Of a stretch of DNA of 55,710 nt, positions 8,687-17,208 are shown in pieces; position 1 is the first letter of the stretch; the number at the start of each line of letters is the position of its first letter. The DNA comes from Candidatus Pacearchaeota archaeon (GTDB taxonomy: Archaea; Nanobdellota; Nanobdellia; UBA10117; JAFCGA01). The notes under the pieces were generated by a model, which searched no databases, had not been told where the DNA came from, and saw nothing but the letters and a program-made list of their open reading frames with translations. The translations under genes were made by a program, and so were the position numbers. The stretch spans positions 1 through 55,710 of the forward strand of contig JAFCGA010000010.1 in the NCBI GenBank assembly GCA_017608345.1. The letters run 5' to 3'.

Positions 8687-11029
8687 ATGGTTCGGCGCAA
8701 GCAGCTACAAAATGAGCAGATTGTTGTTATAAGTTTAGTTGTAGTTATAGCTATTATCCTCTTCTCAACTGTTGGTCATATTACTGGCATGTTTGCTAGG
8801 GAGATAGAGCCACAATCATTTAAATTATATACTGAACCGTCAATAAGCTCTGCCGAGCCAGAGAGATTTGAAGTAATGGCAAATAGTGGCAATCCGAATC
8901 TACTACTGAATCCTTCTATGGAGGAAGGGATTGTGTTTACTGGATACGGAGATATTTATAACTGGTCAGATGGAACAACTGAAAATAGCATTGATTGGAG
9001 TAATGCACAAGCATATGACGGAGTAAATTCTGTTGAATTCGAGAATCCTACTACGACATATTCTGCCAGGGCATTGCAACAGAATGTCTCGGTTACTGTA
9101 GGAAGCAACTACTCAATTAGTGGTTGGTTTTATGTAGCAAAGGAGGGCACTGCAGTGATTGATGATACAGATTTCCGTATTTATGTTAACTGGCTGGATA
9201 ATGCTGATGCGATCCTAGGTACATCGGGTTTTACTACGCAACAGCATTTGGCGGCGTTTGCTACGTGGGGGAACATAAATAAATCAAATCTGACTGCTCC
9301 GGCTCTGGCTGTAACGGCACAAGTAATAATTGAGTGCAAAGAAGACCACAATAATAATAGTCACGCATTCGTTGATTTAGTATCTTTTGGAGAGGTAGGT
9401 ACCCCTGCACCGAATTGGTCAGATAATAAATCCTTCCTAGTATCTCCGTACGATGGTGGAGAATCTTCCTTTAATATCAGTTGGAATGATTCAGGTGTAG
9501 TTGAATTATCTTTCTCAGATTCAGTAGATACAGCTTTCTTCGAATCAAATTATTCTGGGAGTCCGCAGAATTATAGTATGAATAATGTGGGATTAGATGT
9601 CTATAATTACTCTGCTATAATTCCTGCAGGTTCATATTATTGGAGATCTCACGCAAATGATACTTATGGAAATTGGAATACTTCTGATACTTGGTATTTC
9701 AGTATAAATCCACCTCTAGCAGTTATACTTATCTCACCGTCAGCAGGAGCAGCCAGCGGACAGATATTAACCAACGCCACAATTACAGATGGCGCAGGAG
9801 TAAATGCTTCAAGAGTTTTCTATTGGTTATCCAACTCATCTGGCAACCAAACTGCTTGGACAAATCTAACGAACAATACCGCAACTCATTTCAATGCTAC
9901 CTTTAATACTTTCCTTCTAGCAGACGGAGCCTACAATATAACTATCAACGCTTCAGATAATTCCGGAAATATCAATGCAACAGAATATGTTCAGATAACA
10001 ATTGATAATTCTGATAATACTGCACCAACAGTAACCCTCCTCTCGCCAGCAAATCTCGCAACAGAAACAACTTCTACAGTTAGCTTCTCGTATAATGTAA
10101 TAGATACTAATAATATATCAAACTGCTCGCTAATAATCGATAATAATATCGAACAAACAGATACATCTATAACGACTAGCACAACGCAAACTTTCACACA
10201 AGTAGGTCTATTCGATGACATGACTTACAGCTGGTACATTAACTGTACTGATCAATACGGAAACAGAGCTACTACTAGCTCTCAAACGCTATATGTAGAT
10301 ACTACTCCCACTGCAGTAGTCCATGAGGGAGGAAGTAGCAGTGCAATATCTAAGATTTCTTCTTCGGGTGTAACCACTATAGCAGAAACCTCACAAATTC
10401 TAGGAACGGTCTCAAGAAACACTCCAGTAGTCATTAATATCAAAGATCCCGCCATATCTATTTCAAATGTGGAAATAACTACAAAAGAAGCTGCCAAAAA
10501 TGTTATGCTAACCGTAAGAAGTCTTTCAGATAAACCCAAAACAGTAGAAGCACTTCAAGGCAAAGTTTATCAATATTTAAGCATATCTACAAACAATTTA
10601 AGATCAGATAATATACAAACTGGAAAGATAGCCTTTGAAGTTCCAGTATCTTGGTTCGCTCAGAACAACATAAACAAAGATTCTATCCTGCTAAATCGCT
10701 ACGTAAACAACCAATGGACATCATTAGTAACAAAAATACTCACGCAGGATAAAGAATCTCTAACCTTCGAAGCAGAAACTCCTGGCTTTAGCTATTTTGC
10801 AATAACTGGAGAAGCGGAAATCGCAGTAGCTCCAGAACCAACTCCTGAGCCAGAATCAATTGTTCAACAGACAATTAGGAAGAAGTCCTTCTTTACTCCG
10901 CTAACTATTGGTTTAATCCTAATAATCCTCGCAGCAATTGGCTTCTTTATCTATCAGCAAGTAAAGTCAAAGCAACCTCAAGCTCCGCCAAAGCAACAAT
11001 TTAAAAAACCTAAACAAAAGAATAAGTAA
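8687..11029 (+). CDS. PGF-pre-PGF domain surface protein
   Basis: A 780-residue surface protein. Residues 11-31 form an N-terminal membrane or signal segment, followed at once by Ile-Thr-Gly (32-34). A carbohydrate-binding-like jelly roll begins near residue 71 (NLLLNPSMEEG). Ig-like modules follow (about 345-535), the first nearly identical to modules in the preceding giant gene. A PGF-pre-PGF domain occupies about 560-705 and ends in ETPGFSYFAITGE. A second membrane helix lies at about 734-758, with a short Lys-rich cytoplasmic tail. It is rich in N-glycosylation sequons. Its stop overlaps the carS start (TAATG), so the two are probably co-transcribed. Role inferred: glycosylated cell-envelope protein. 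Confidence 0.85.
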   Translation: MVRRKQLQNEQIVVISLVVVIAIILFSTVGHITGMFAREIEPQSFKLYTEPSISSAEPERFEVMANSGNPNLLLNPSMEEGIVFTGYGDIYNWSDGTTENSIDWSNAQAYDGVNSVEFENPTTTYSARALQQNVSVTVGSNYSISGWFYVAKEGTAVIDDTDFRIYVNWLDNADAILGTSGFTTQQHLAAFATWGNINKSNLTAPALAVTAQVIIECKEDHNNNSHAFVDLVSFGEVGTPAPNWSDNKSFLVSPYDGGESSFNISWNDSGVVELSFSDSVDTAFFESNYSGSPQNYSMNNVGLDVYNYSAIIPAGSYYWRSHANDTYGNWNTSDTWYFSINPPLAVILISPSAGAASGQILTNATITDGAGVNASRVFYWLSNSSGNQTAWTNLTNNTATHFNATFNTFLLADGAYNITINASDNSGNINATEYVQITIDNSDNTAPTVTLLSPANLATETTSTVSFSYNVIDTNNISNCSLIIDNNIEQTDTSITTSTTQTFTQVGLFDDMTYSWYINCTDQYGNRATTSSQTLYVDTTPTAVVHEGGSSSAISKISSSGVTTIAETSQILGTVSRNTPVVINIKDPAISISNVEITTKEAAKNVMLTVRSLSDKPKTVEALQGKVYQYLSISTNNLRSDNIQTGKIAFEVPVSWFAQNNINKDSILLNRYVNNQWTSLVTKILTQDKESLTFEAETPGFSYFAITGEAEIAVAPEPTPEPESIVQQTIRKKSFFTPLTIGLILIILAAIGFFIYQQVKSKQPQAPPKQQFKKPKQKNK

Positions 11030-11550
11030 TGCTAGAATTCTTTGATACGGTAGGCGCAGCGGTATGGTTTTTCTTACCCGCTTATATTGCTAATATGAGC
11101 CCTGTTTTTATTAGCAAGATAAAAGCAATACAAAAACACAATAAACCCTTAGATTTTAACAAACGATTAGGACGAAACAGAATTCTCGGCGAAGGCAAGA
11201 CTTGGGCTGGATTAATAACCGCAACGCTAGTCGGAGGATTAATTGGTTTTCTTCAGAGTCTAACAAATATTTTACCAAGGGGGTCGATTGCATTAGGACT
11301 GCTCCTCGGACTCGGAGCAATGCTCGGAGACTCAGCAGGCAGCTTCATAAAAAGAAGACTAAACATACAGCGCGGTGGAAAAGCACCGTTCTTAGATCAA
11401 TTAGACTTTGTACTCGGAGCGTTTTTATTGTCGAGTATAATAATGTTCAACTTAATGTATTTAATAATAATTATAATAATAACTCCAATATTACATTTAT
11501 CAATAAACAAATTGGGATATAAATTAAAACTAAAACGCGAGCCGTGGTAA
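11029..11550 (+). CDS. carS: CDP-archaeol synthase
   Basis: This enzyme activates digeranylgeranylglyceryl phosphate with CTP, the step before polar headgroup attachment in archaeal membrane lipid synthesis. The 173-residue integral membrane protein has the family signature GEGKTWAGL near residue 54 and the charged motif GDSAGSFIKRR with a following GGKAPFLDQLD, typical of CarS (DUF46). Four to five membrane helices are apparent. The start overlaps the stop of the upstream surface gene by one base. The stop abuts the convergent galU stop directly. Length is normal for the family. Confidence 0.9.
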   Translation: MLEFFDTVGAAVWFFLPAYIANMSPVFISKIKAIQKHNKPLDFNKRLGRNRILGEGKTWAGLITATLVGGLIGFLQSLTNILPRGSIALGLLLGLGAMLGDSAGSFIKRRLNIQRGGKAPFLDQLDFVLGAFLLSSIIMFNLMYLIIIIIITPILHLSINKLGYKLKLKREPW

Positions 11551-12456
11551 TTATAATACTATGCGCTCTTCTCCTTCTCGCTTGAATGAGCCGTTTGTGA
11601 TTTTGTTAGTTAGCCATTTTAAGTATTCAACCGCCTCATCCCGCAAATCATCTCTAGAAAGAGCATATTCGATAAATGCCTTATAATATCCCATCTTCGT
11701 GCCAATATCATACCTTACACCGTCAAATAAGTGAGCATACATTACTTGCTTCTTGCATAATTTAGCTAGCGCATCAGTTAGCTGTATTTCTCCGCCTGCA
11801 CCTGTATCAGCTCCTTCTAAAATACCGAAAATCTCTGGGGAAACAATGTATCTCCCGCTAATCGCCAAATTAGACGGTGCTTTCTCCGCTGGCGGCTTCT
11901 CAACCAGAGACCTAATCACGAATAAATTCTTTTCCATCTGCTTTCCATCAATTATCCCGAATCTGCTAACGTGCGGCTTCGGGACTTGCATAACTGAGAT
12001 AATGCTAGCATTCAGACGTTTATGCGCATCCATGAGCTGCTTGATATGTGGCGTATCGCAAACATAATAATCATCACCGAGCATAACCGCAAAAGGTTCA
12101 TTGTTAATGAAATTCTTAGCGCAGAGAATGGCGTGCCCTAATCCTTTTGGTTCTTTCTGGCGTATATAATGAATATTAGCTAGCTTAGATATGTTTTGAA
12201 TTTGCTTGAGCTGCTTTTCTTGCCCGCGAGCCTTGAGGAAATGCTCGATTTCAAAGGATTTATCAAAATGGTCTTCGATAGCTCTCTTCCCGCGCCCAGT
12301 TATAATTAGAATATCAGTAATTCCTGCATCAACAGCTTCCTGCACGACTAGTTGTATTGTTGGTATGTCTATCAACGGAAGCATTTCTTTTGGCTGAGCT
12401 TTTGTAGCTGGCAAGAATCGCGTTCCAATTCCTGCTGCAGGAATGACCGCCTTCAC
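11551..12456 (-). CDS. galU: UTP-glucose-1-phosphate uridylyltransferase
   Basis: It makes UDP-glucose from UTP and glucose-1-phosphate. The nucleotidyltransferase signature GIGTRFLPATKAQPKEMLP stands at the N-terminus, with the later GDDYY and VEKP motifs and a full-length 301-residue chain. I prefer the GTG at 12456 to the TTG six bases upstream: GGAGGT sits 8 bases before GTG, and the GTGA overlap with the ugd stop is typical translational coupling. The pair with ugd gives UDP-glucuronate, a common building block of archaeal N-glycans, which suits the sequon-rich surface proteins nearby (inference). Confidence 0.93.
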   Translation of the reverse strand: MKAVIPAAGIGTRFLPATKAQPKEMLPLIDIPTIQLVVQEAVDAGITDILIITGRGKRAIEDHFDKSFEIEHFLKARGQEKQLKQIQNISKLANIHYIRQKEPKGLGHAILCAKNFINNEPFAVMLGDDYYVCDTPHIKQLMDAHKRLNASIISVMQVPKPHVSRFGIIDGKQMEKNLFVIRSLVEKPPAEKAPSNLAISGRYIVSPEIFGILEGADTGAGGEIQLTDALAKLCKKQVMYAHLFDGVRYDIGTKMGYYKAFIEYALSRDDLRDEAVEYLKWLTNKITNGSFKREGEERIVL

Positions 12457-13736
12457 CAGCAAATACCTCCTTTGTAATTCTTCGGCGGGTTCGCAGAATC
12501 GAAGAGTTTTCTACCTTCATAGACTGGCTTATCTTTGTAGCTTAAGTCTTTGAACTCCTTCCATGCTGTCGCGATTAGAATAATGTCTGACTTGTCAATC
12601 AGCTCCTGTCCGGAGCTAGCTAGTTCTGCATTTAGATTAGATTCTTTCCTAAAGTTTTCAATTGCTTTTGGGTCGTAAGCTAGTACCTTCGCCTTGCGTT
12701 TAATTAATTCTTCAATAAGGATCAAGGATTTAGATTCGCGGATATCATCTGTATCTGGATTAAACGCTAATCCTAATACTCCTATTTTCTTATTTTTTAA
12801 TTCAAAGTCTTTAGCAACTTGTTCAATTAGTTTAAGTGGCTGTTCTGCATCTGCTTTGAGCGTAGCGTCTAATACAAATGTGTTTAGATTATTTTTTTTA
12901 GCTAGTGCTCTTATTGCTCGGACGTCTTTTGGAAAGCAGCTTCCTCCGAATCCGAGTCCTGCAACTAAAAAGCTCCTTGGGCTGATCCTAGAATCTAGCT
13001 GGGCGCCTTTCTTAACCGTCCAATAATCAATTCCTTCAGATTTGCATAAATTTGCCATTTCATTCGCAAAAGATATGTCTTTTGCTAAATAAGAATTAGC
13101 CATATATTTGATCATCTCTGCTTCGGGTAAGCCGCATCGCAGCTTTGGTCCTTTGATGCAGGAATAAACTTCGTTTAGCATATCTCCGGATTTAGAATCT
13201 AGCTCCCCAATTACTACTCGATCAGCATTAGTAAAGTCCTGTACGGCATGACCTTCCCGCAGAAACTCCGGAACCATGCAAACTCCAAAATCCTGTCCGG
13301 CTTTCTTTCCAGAAGCTTTCTCAACCGCAGGCAAGACAATATTTCTTGCTGTTCCTGGCGGGACTGTACTCCGAGTAGCAACTACAAAATATTTCGATCG
13401 ATCCTTGAGCGCTGATCCGATATCTTTGGCAGCACCTTCAATATAATCTAGATCCGCAGAGCCGTCTGCTTTCATTGGCGTTCCTACGCAAATAAGAAAT
13501 ACCTCTGAGTCTTTGGCTTCAGCTATGTTTAGAGAAGCTCTCAAGCTTCCTTTTGAAACAGAGCTGCTAATTAGCTCTTTTAGCCCTGGTTCAAAAATAG
13601 TACATTCGCCATTATTAATCGCATCCACTTTTGGTTTATCACGATCAATGCAAATCACAGAATGTCCTTTGCTGGCAAAAACAGCAGCTGTTGTTGTCCC
13701 CACATATCCGCTGCCAATAATTGCAATCTTGGTCAT
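12453..13736 (-). CDS. ugd: UDP-glucose 6-dehydrogenase
   Basis: It oxidises UDP-glucose to UDP-glucuronate with two NAD+. The N-terminal Rossmann motif GSGYVGTTTAAVFASKGH is clear. The catalytic-Cys motif GGSCFPKDVRA lies near residue 260, and a C-terminal UDP-binding domain follows; the 427-residue length is usual. The start ATG is about 25 bases after a CTTATAAAT box, fitting a leaderless mRNA. It is first in a two-gene operon with galU. The homologous haloarchaeal step (AglM) feeds N-glycosylation; the same use here is inferred. Confidence 0.94.
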   Translation of the reverse strand: MTKIAIIGSGYVGTTTAAVFASKGHSVICIDRDKPKVDAINNGECTIFEPGLKELISSSVSKGSLRASLNIAEAKDSEVFLICVGTPMKADGSADLDYIEGAAKDIGSALKDRSKYFVVATRSTVPPGTARNIVLPAVEKASGKKAGQDFGVCMVPEFLREGHAVQDFTNADRVVIGELDSKSGDMLNEVYSCIKGPKLRCGLPEAEMIKYMANSYLAKDISFANEMANLCKSEGIDYWTVKKGAQLDSRISPRSFLVAGLGFGGSCFPKDVRAIRALAKKNNLNTFVLDATLKADAEQPLKLIEQVAKDFELKNKKIGVLGLAFNPDTDDIRESKSLILIEELIKRKAKVLAYDPKAIENFRKESNLNAELASSGQELIDKSDIILIATAWKEFKDLSYKDKPVYEGRKLFDSANPPKNYKGGICW

Positions 13737-13795
13737 GTTGTTGCTTCAGCTAATAGATTTATAAGTTTTTACGTAGTTAGTTCTATAAGTAAATT

Positions 13796-14278
13796 CTAAT
13801 CAACGCCAAGTAGTAGCGTAGCATCGTCTTTTTGTATGTTTATTTTTGTTCTTAGAAATTCGTGAACTTCCCAGCCCGGTGAGCTGGATATTGAATTTGG
13901 AATTTCTGGGAATGGCACTGGCGGAAATATATTGTTTTTGACTATTTCTCCAGCTGGCTCCCGAAAACTGGAATCATGCGTCATAGCTATAACTATCTTC
14001 TTCTTGAGACATTCTAGAACGCCGATATTTCTTGGTTCTCCTTCACCTTTGGTGAAGGCACGTCGCGTCTGGCTAGAGCTAATCCGTTCTTGTGAAGAAC
14101 GGGTAGCCTGATGCGGCGCAGAGGGAACTGGTTCCGATGTGTCTAGCGTCTCTGATTCTAGCTCATTGATTTTAGCTTTGTCAGATTCTGTTAAAATGTA
14201 GAAGTTAGCTAAACCTTTGGTTTGTTGTGCACTGTCTGCAAAATGGTGGAGCTCTAGCGTTATGTCTTGCATAAGCAT
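13796..14278 (-). CDS. Unknown protein overlapping the archaemetzincin-like gene
   Basis: I do not recognise this 160-residue frame. It overlaps the upstream gene by 74 bases if the first ATG is used, so the real start may be further in. The middle (about residues 45-82) is low-complexity, rich in Ser, Pro, Arg and Thr, and is encoded by DNA full of short inverted repeats, which suggests an in-frame palindromic insertion. The C-terminal 75 residues look like ordinary globular sequence. No membrane segment is seen. It could also be a decaying gene. Confidence 0.5.
   Translation of the reverse strand: MLMQDITLELHHFADSAQQTKGLANFYILTESDKAKINELESETLDTSEPVPSAPHQATRSSQERISSSQTRRAFTKGEGEPRNIGVLECLKKKIVIAMTHDSSFREPAGEIVKNNIFPPVPFPEIPNSISSSPGWEVHEFLRTKINIQKDDATLLLGVD
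14042..14141 (-). repeat. Cluster of short palindromic elements inside a coding frame
   Basis: Three inverted repeats follow one another: CCTTCACC/GGTGAAGG (14042-14060), CCGTTCTT/AAGAACGG (14084-14102) and GGGAACT/GGTTCC followed by GATGTG (14119-14141). The first and third closely match the two hairpins in ftsY (52241-52281), and the third also resembles the intergenic copy at 19368. The reading frame stays open through all of them. Confidence 0.6.
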
Positions 14279-14816
14279 ATTTTCTAGCTTCCACTAGATC
14301 ATCATTCTGTCGCATTACGCATAAGTCATTGCTGCAATGCCCGCCTAGATGATAATAAGTATTTCTCCTTTTTGGACGAGGAACTCCGCAAGAGTGTGCA
14401 AGCTCATGATCGAACACGTCTTTTAGGTGTATTTTATCATTAATTCTTGCCATAGATATCAGTACATATTTCTTTCCGTTATGCGGCACAAAGCCTCCAA
14501 AGCACCAGTTACTGCACGTATTAGAGTAAGTATCTTCCTCGAACAAGAATATTTTCGTCTCACCACCTTTCCTTATCTCGGGGATGGAATCAATAATCTC
14601 TAGAGCATGATCAATAAGTATTTGTCCGCGAGCAGCTCTTAGAGTATATTGTTCAATTAGTTTTACTAAATTAAATCCATCTATATCTACTGCGCCAGGT
14701 CTGGGTTCGCATTGTATCTGGTTATTACTCACTATTGCTATGTCTTGTATTGCTTCTAGTAGCGTTTCTCCATAAACTGAATTTCTTGTACCATCATATA
14801 ATTTGAAGTCTATCAT
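14205..14816 (-). CDS. Archaemetzincin-like zinc metalloprotease (M54-like)
   Basis: A 203-residue protein with the zinc motif HELAHSCG (H137, E138, H141, G144). After an insertion come H160-C161, then C166-V-M168 and a C-terminal C193xxC196. The order HExxHxxG...HC-x4-CxM...CxxC is that of archaemetzincins. It departs from the family in a roughly 15-residue insertion between Gly144 and the presumed third zinc ligand His160, and a longer gap (24 residues) before CxxC. The ATG follows a TTTTTAAAT box by about 28 bases. It is probably cytoplasmic, since no signal peptide is seen. Assignment rests on motifs only. Confidence 0.7.
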   Translation of the reverse strand: MIDFKLYDGTRNSVYGETLLEAIQDIAIVSNNQIQCEPRPGAVDIDGFNLVKLIEQYTLRAARGQILIDHALEIIDSIPEIRKGGETKIFLFEEDTYSNTCSNWCFGGFVPHNGKKYVLISMARINDKIHLKDVFDHELAHSCGVPRPKRRNTYYHLGGHCSNDLCVMRQNDDLVEARKYAYARHNARAPPFCRQCTTNQRFS

Positions 14817-14881
14817 GAATATCAGTGCTAAATTTCATTTAAAAATCTATTGGTATAGTGTTACTTATAAGGAGTATTACA

Positions 14882-15802
14882 CTAACATACTAATAATGGC
14901 AACAACACAGTAGCGTCCCCTTCAATTGTTATATGTTTGGCTTCTTTAGATATCATTCCCCAGGAAATATATTCTGAGTTCCTAGCGCCAGACATAGATC
15001 CGTCATGTTCTACCGCAGTTGTTATGTTTATAGTGTAGTCTAGACCGTTCTTAAAGAGATTCCACCATAGGAGGTGGTGCTTTGAAATACCTCCGCCAAG
15101 GATTAGCCCACCAGATTTCTTAGCTTTGTGAACTATTTCTGACAATTCGTTCTCATCCTGCAATAAATCGATCTTTATATCTCTGTGTTGCTGGTAGAAT
15201 AGCCATAGCTGTGAGCCAAATAAGCCATCAGTAACTCCGGGCACATAAACGGGGATCTTGTTCTTCCAAGCCCAATATAGTATAGATTCTTCTGCTCGCT
15301 TTTCATTAGCTAGCATCTCTCCTAAGAGCCACGCCAGAGCTCGAGTTGAATAACTTTTGTAGCCGCCCTTGTAGAGAGTTTCCAGAGCTGGCTGGAAGAA
15401 GTCTTCAAACGCGGGACCATAGTCCTTCTCTTTTAGAATGACGCTTCCGATCCGGAAGCACTTTTTTCTTTTAAGCTCAATATCGTCAATATCAAATGAG
15501 CCAGCATAGAAGTCCCGAATAGTTCTAAGAACATCTAGCGCTAGCGTCCCCGCAGTTGTAATTATAACATCAACTTTTTTCTCCTTGACTAAGTCCTTCA
15601 GAATTCCTCGAGTTCCCGTAGCTACAAGACATGAAGGAAAGGATAAAAACTTCACGCAGCCCTTATCTTGCTGCATTGATTCCCATATTCTAGCTCCTAC
15701 AGCTAGCTTTTTAGCTGTAAATCCGCCTGCGGAGTGGAATTGATTGATTAAATCTTTGACTTTGAGATCCTTGGATAGACTGGTGTCTTTGATTGGTTCC
15801 AT
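14882..15802 (-). CDS. Deoxyhypusine synthase homologue lacking the catalytic lysine
   Basis: The fold and NAD-site motifs of deoxyhypusine synthase are present: GGGISKHH (236-243), ITTAVEHDGS (260-269), EYISWG (277-282) and EGDATVLLPLL near the end. The family enzyme transfers aminobutyl from spermidine to a lysine of aIF5A through a lysine intermediate in SWGK. Here that position is Met283 (codon ATG at 14954-14956). The family Asp of DGSDSG is also changed, to Met270. It may be a divergent, inactive or repurposed paralogue. I choose the ATG at 15802 (306 residues) because a TTTAAAAAG box lies 26 bases upstream and the longer form would overlap the upstream gene. No aIF5A gene is in the window. 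Confidence 0.85.
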   Translation of the reverse strand: MEPIKDTSLSKDLKVKDLINQFHSAGGFTAKKLAVGARIWESMQQDKGCVKFLSFPSCLVATGTRGILKDLVKEKKVDVIITTAGTLALDVLRTIRDFYAGSFDIDDIELKRKKCFRIGSVILKEKDYGPAFEDFFQPALETLYKGGYKSYSTRALAWLLGEMLANEKRAEESILYWAWKNKIPVYVPGVTDGLFGSQLWLFYQQHRDIKIDLLQDENELSEIVHKAKKSGGLILGGGISKHHLLWWNLFKNGLDYTINITTAVEHDGSMSGARNSEYISWGMISKEAKHITIEGDATVLLPLLVC

Positions 15803-15823
15803 GATTCGAAGTAGCTCGAATAA

Positions 15824-15832
15824 TTTAAAAAG
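15824..15832 (-). promoter_or_regulatory. TATA box for the deoxyhypusine synthase homologue
   Basis: On the minus strand the sequence reads CTTTTTAAA, centred 26 bases before the ATG at 15802. It straddles the 3' end of the upstream transporter-like gene, so the downstream gene can be transcribed on its own. Confidence 0.55.
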
Positions 15833-15836
15833 TTGC

Positions 15837-16256
15837 TCATAAGAGTAAAGCAATCGTCCCAATAACAATAAGCACAACTCCAGCAATCTTAGCTATACTG
15901 ATCTTCGCTCCGAGTGTGAATAGAGCAAAGATGGCTACCAATGCAGTACTAATCGTGACAATTGCTCTTGCGTAACCTGGATTAGGAGCTAATCTATATG
16001 ATTCCACTAAGGCGAAGTTTAGAAGTATGGCTATAGCAGATATTATAATTAGTAAGATAAGTACGCTTTTTGAGAGCAAGAGTTTCTCCTTTTTGCTAGC
16101 TGTCCAAATGATAAAACCTAAGAAAGTGAATCCGAAGATATAGAGATTAATTAATACTGTGCTAGGTTCTAATTGTGTGACTTTTTTAAGTAAGAGAGTT
16201 ACAGCAGTCAAACAAATCATACCAATGAACGCCCAGATGTACCACTGCATTTTCAT
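15837..16256 (-). CDS. EamA/DMT-type small membrane transporter
   Basis: A 139-residue protein with about five hydrophobic helices, a half-size member of the drug/metabolite transporter type. The first helix has LTAVTLLLKKVT and the last ends in GVVLIVIGTIALLL, as in EamA halves. The SYRLAPNPGYARAIVTIS segment matches the fourth-helix pattern of the family. Such half-size proteins normally dimerise. The substrate is unknown. The ATG follows an ATTATATTTA box. Confidence 0.75.
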   Translation of the reverse strand: MKMQWYIWAFIGMICLTAVTLLLKKVTQLEPSTVLINLYIFGFTFLGFIIWTASKKEKLLLSKSVLILLIIISAIAILLNFALVESYRLAPNPGYARAIVTISTALVAIFALFTLGAKISIAKIAGVVLIVIGTIALLL

Positions 16257-16325
16257 TTGTCCTTATGTAAATATAATGCTAGATCGAACTGTTTTTAATA
16301 GTTTCCTTCTAAAACAAAAAAAAGA

Positions 16326-17204
16326 ATGTCAAAAGCCAAACCAGAAGGAATTGTAGTACCTTTGTCTACGCCACTCTATCCGGATCAGTCTTATGATGCA
16401 CCGAGTATGAATCGGCTAATCGAACATGTTATAGCTGGAGGAGTTCAGGGAGTATTTGCTCTCGGAACCTGTGGCGAACAACCATATCTAAGAACAGAAG
16501 AGATTAAATTAATTACAACTCATGTAGTGAATAGCGTGGGGTCTAGAGTGCCTGTTTATGTAGGGATCGGCCAAAATAGCACCGTAGAAACTTGCGAGAT
16601 AGCAGAGCATGCAAAGTATGTTGGTGCAGATTATGGAGTTGTTCTACCGCCGTATTTCTTTAGAGATATAGAGAAAGATCAGCTGATAAAACATTATACT
16701 GAAATAGCGAAGGTAGGATTGGATATCGTATTGTATGTTAATCCAATCGCAGCTAATTTGGAGTTAGATACCGTTGCTGAGCTAGCTAAGCTAGAGAATA
16801 TTGTTGCTCTCAAATATTCTAGTGGTGATTCGGCTTTTCTAAAAAGCGCCTCGGAGATCCTACCTACTTTTCAGGGAGATGATCCATTGATATATAATAG
16901 CATGGTAAAGTGTAATGCTGTTGGTGGGGTTCCTGGAGCAGCAAATGTAATTCCTGCCAAGTTCGTTGAATTATTTGATCTGATAAGGAATGGGCAATAT
17001 GCGGAAGCTGAAGAGTTGCAAGAAAAAGTCAACGAATTTGTAAAATTACTCTATGATCTACCTCGTAGCGCTCAAGCAGGCGTTAAGCAGGGTTTAGTAT
17101 ATCTCGGTATCTGTGGCGGTACAATGAGATCACCGAATCCAGAAGTTAGTCCTGAGAATGCTGAGAAAATTAACTCTTTCTTGCGAGATAATTTAGAAAG
17201 CTGA
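16326..17204 (+). CDS. Dihydrodipicolinate synthase/N-acetylneuraminate lyase family aldolase
   Basis: A 292-residue (beta/alpha)8 class I aldolase. The pyruvate-binding GTTGE loop appears as GTCGE (about residues 48-52). The catalytic Tyr is in VLYVNP, and the Schiff-base Lys is in ALKYSSGD. Substrate choice within the family (DapA, N-acetylneuraminate lyase, keto-deoxygluconate aldolase) cannot be read from sequence, and no other lysine-pathway gene is nearby. A GTTTTTAATA box at 16291 lies 31 bases before the ATG. It faces the ACT-domain gene tail to tail. Confidence 0.85.
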   Translation: MSKAKPEGIVVPLSTPLYPDQSYDAPSMNRLIEHVIAGGVQGVFALGTCGEQPYLRTEEIKLITTHVVNSVGSRVPVYVGIGQNSTVETCEIAEHAKYVGADYGVVLPPYFFRDIEKDQLIKHYTEIAKVGLDIVLYVNPIAANLELDTVAELAKLENIVALKYSSGDSAFLKSASEILPTFQGDDPLIYNSMVKCNAVGGVPGAANVIPAKFVELFDLIRNGQYAEAEELQEKVNEFVKLLYDLPRSAQAGVKQGLVYLGICGGTMRSPNPEVSPENAEKINSFLRDNLES

Positions 17205-17208
17205 TTTG

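Noticed and set aside
14205-14278. Frameshift joining the protease gene with the following 160-residue frame
   Set aside because: The protease ends normally seven residues after its CxxC motif, as archaemetzincins do, so no frameshift is needed.
15803-15886. 28-residue N-terminal extension of the deoxyhypusine synthase homologue
   Set aside because: It overlaps the upstream transporter gene, lies upstream of the best TATA box and matches no family sequence.
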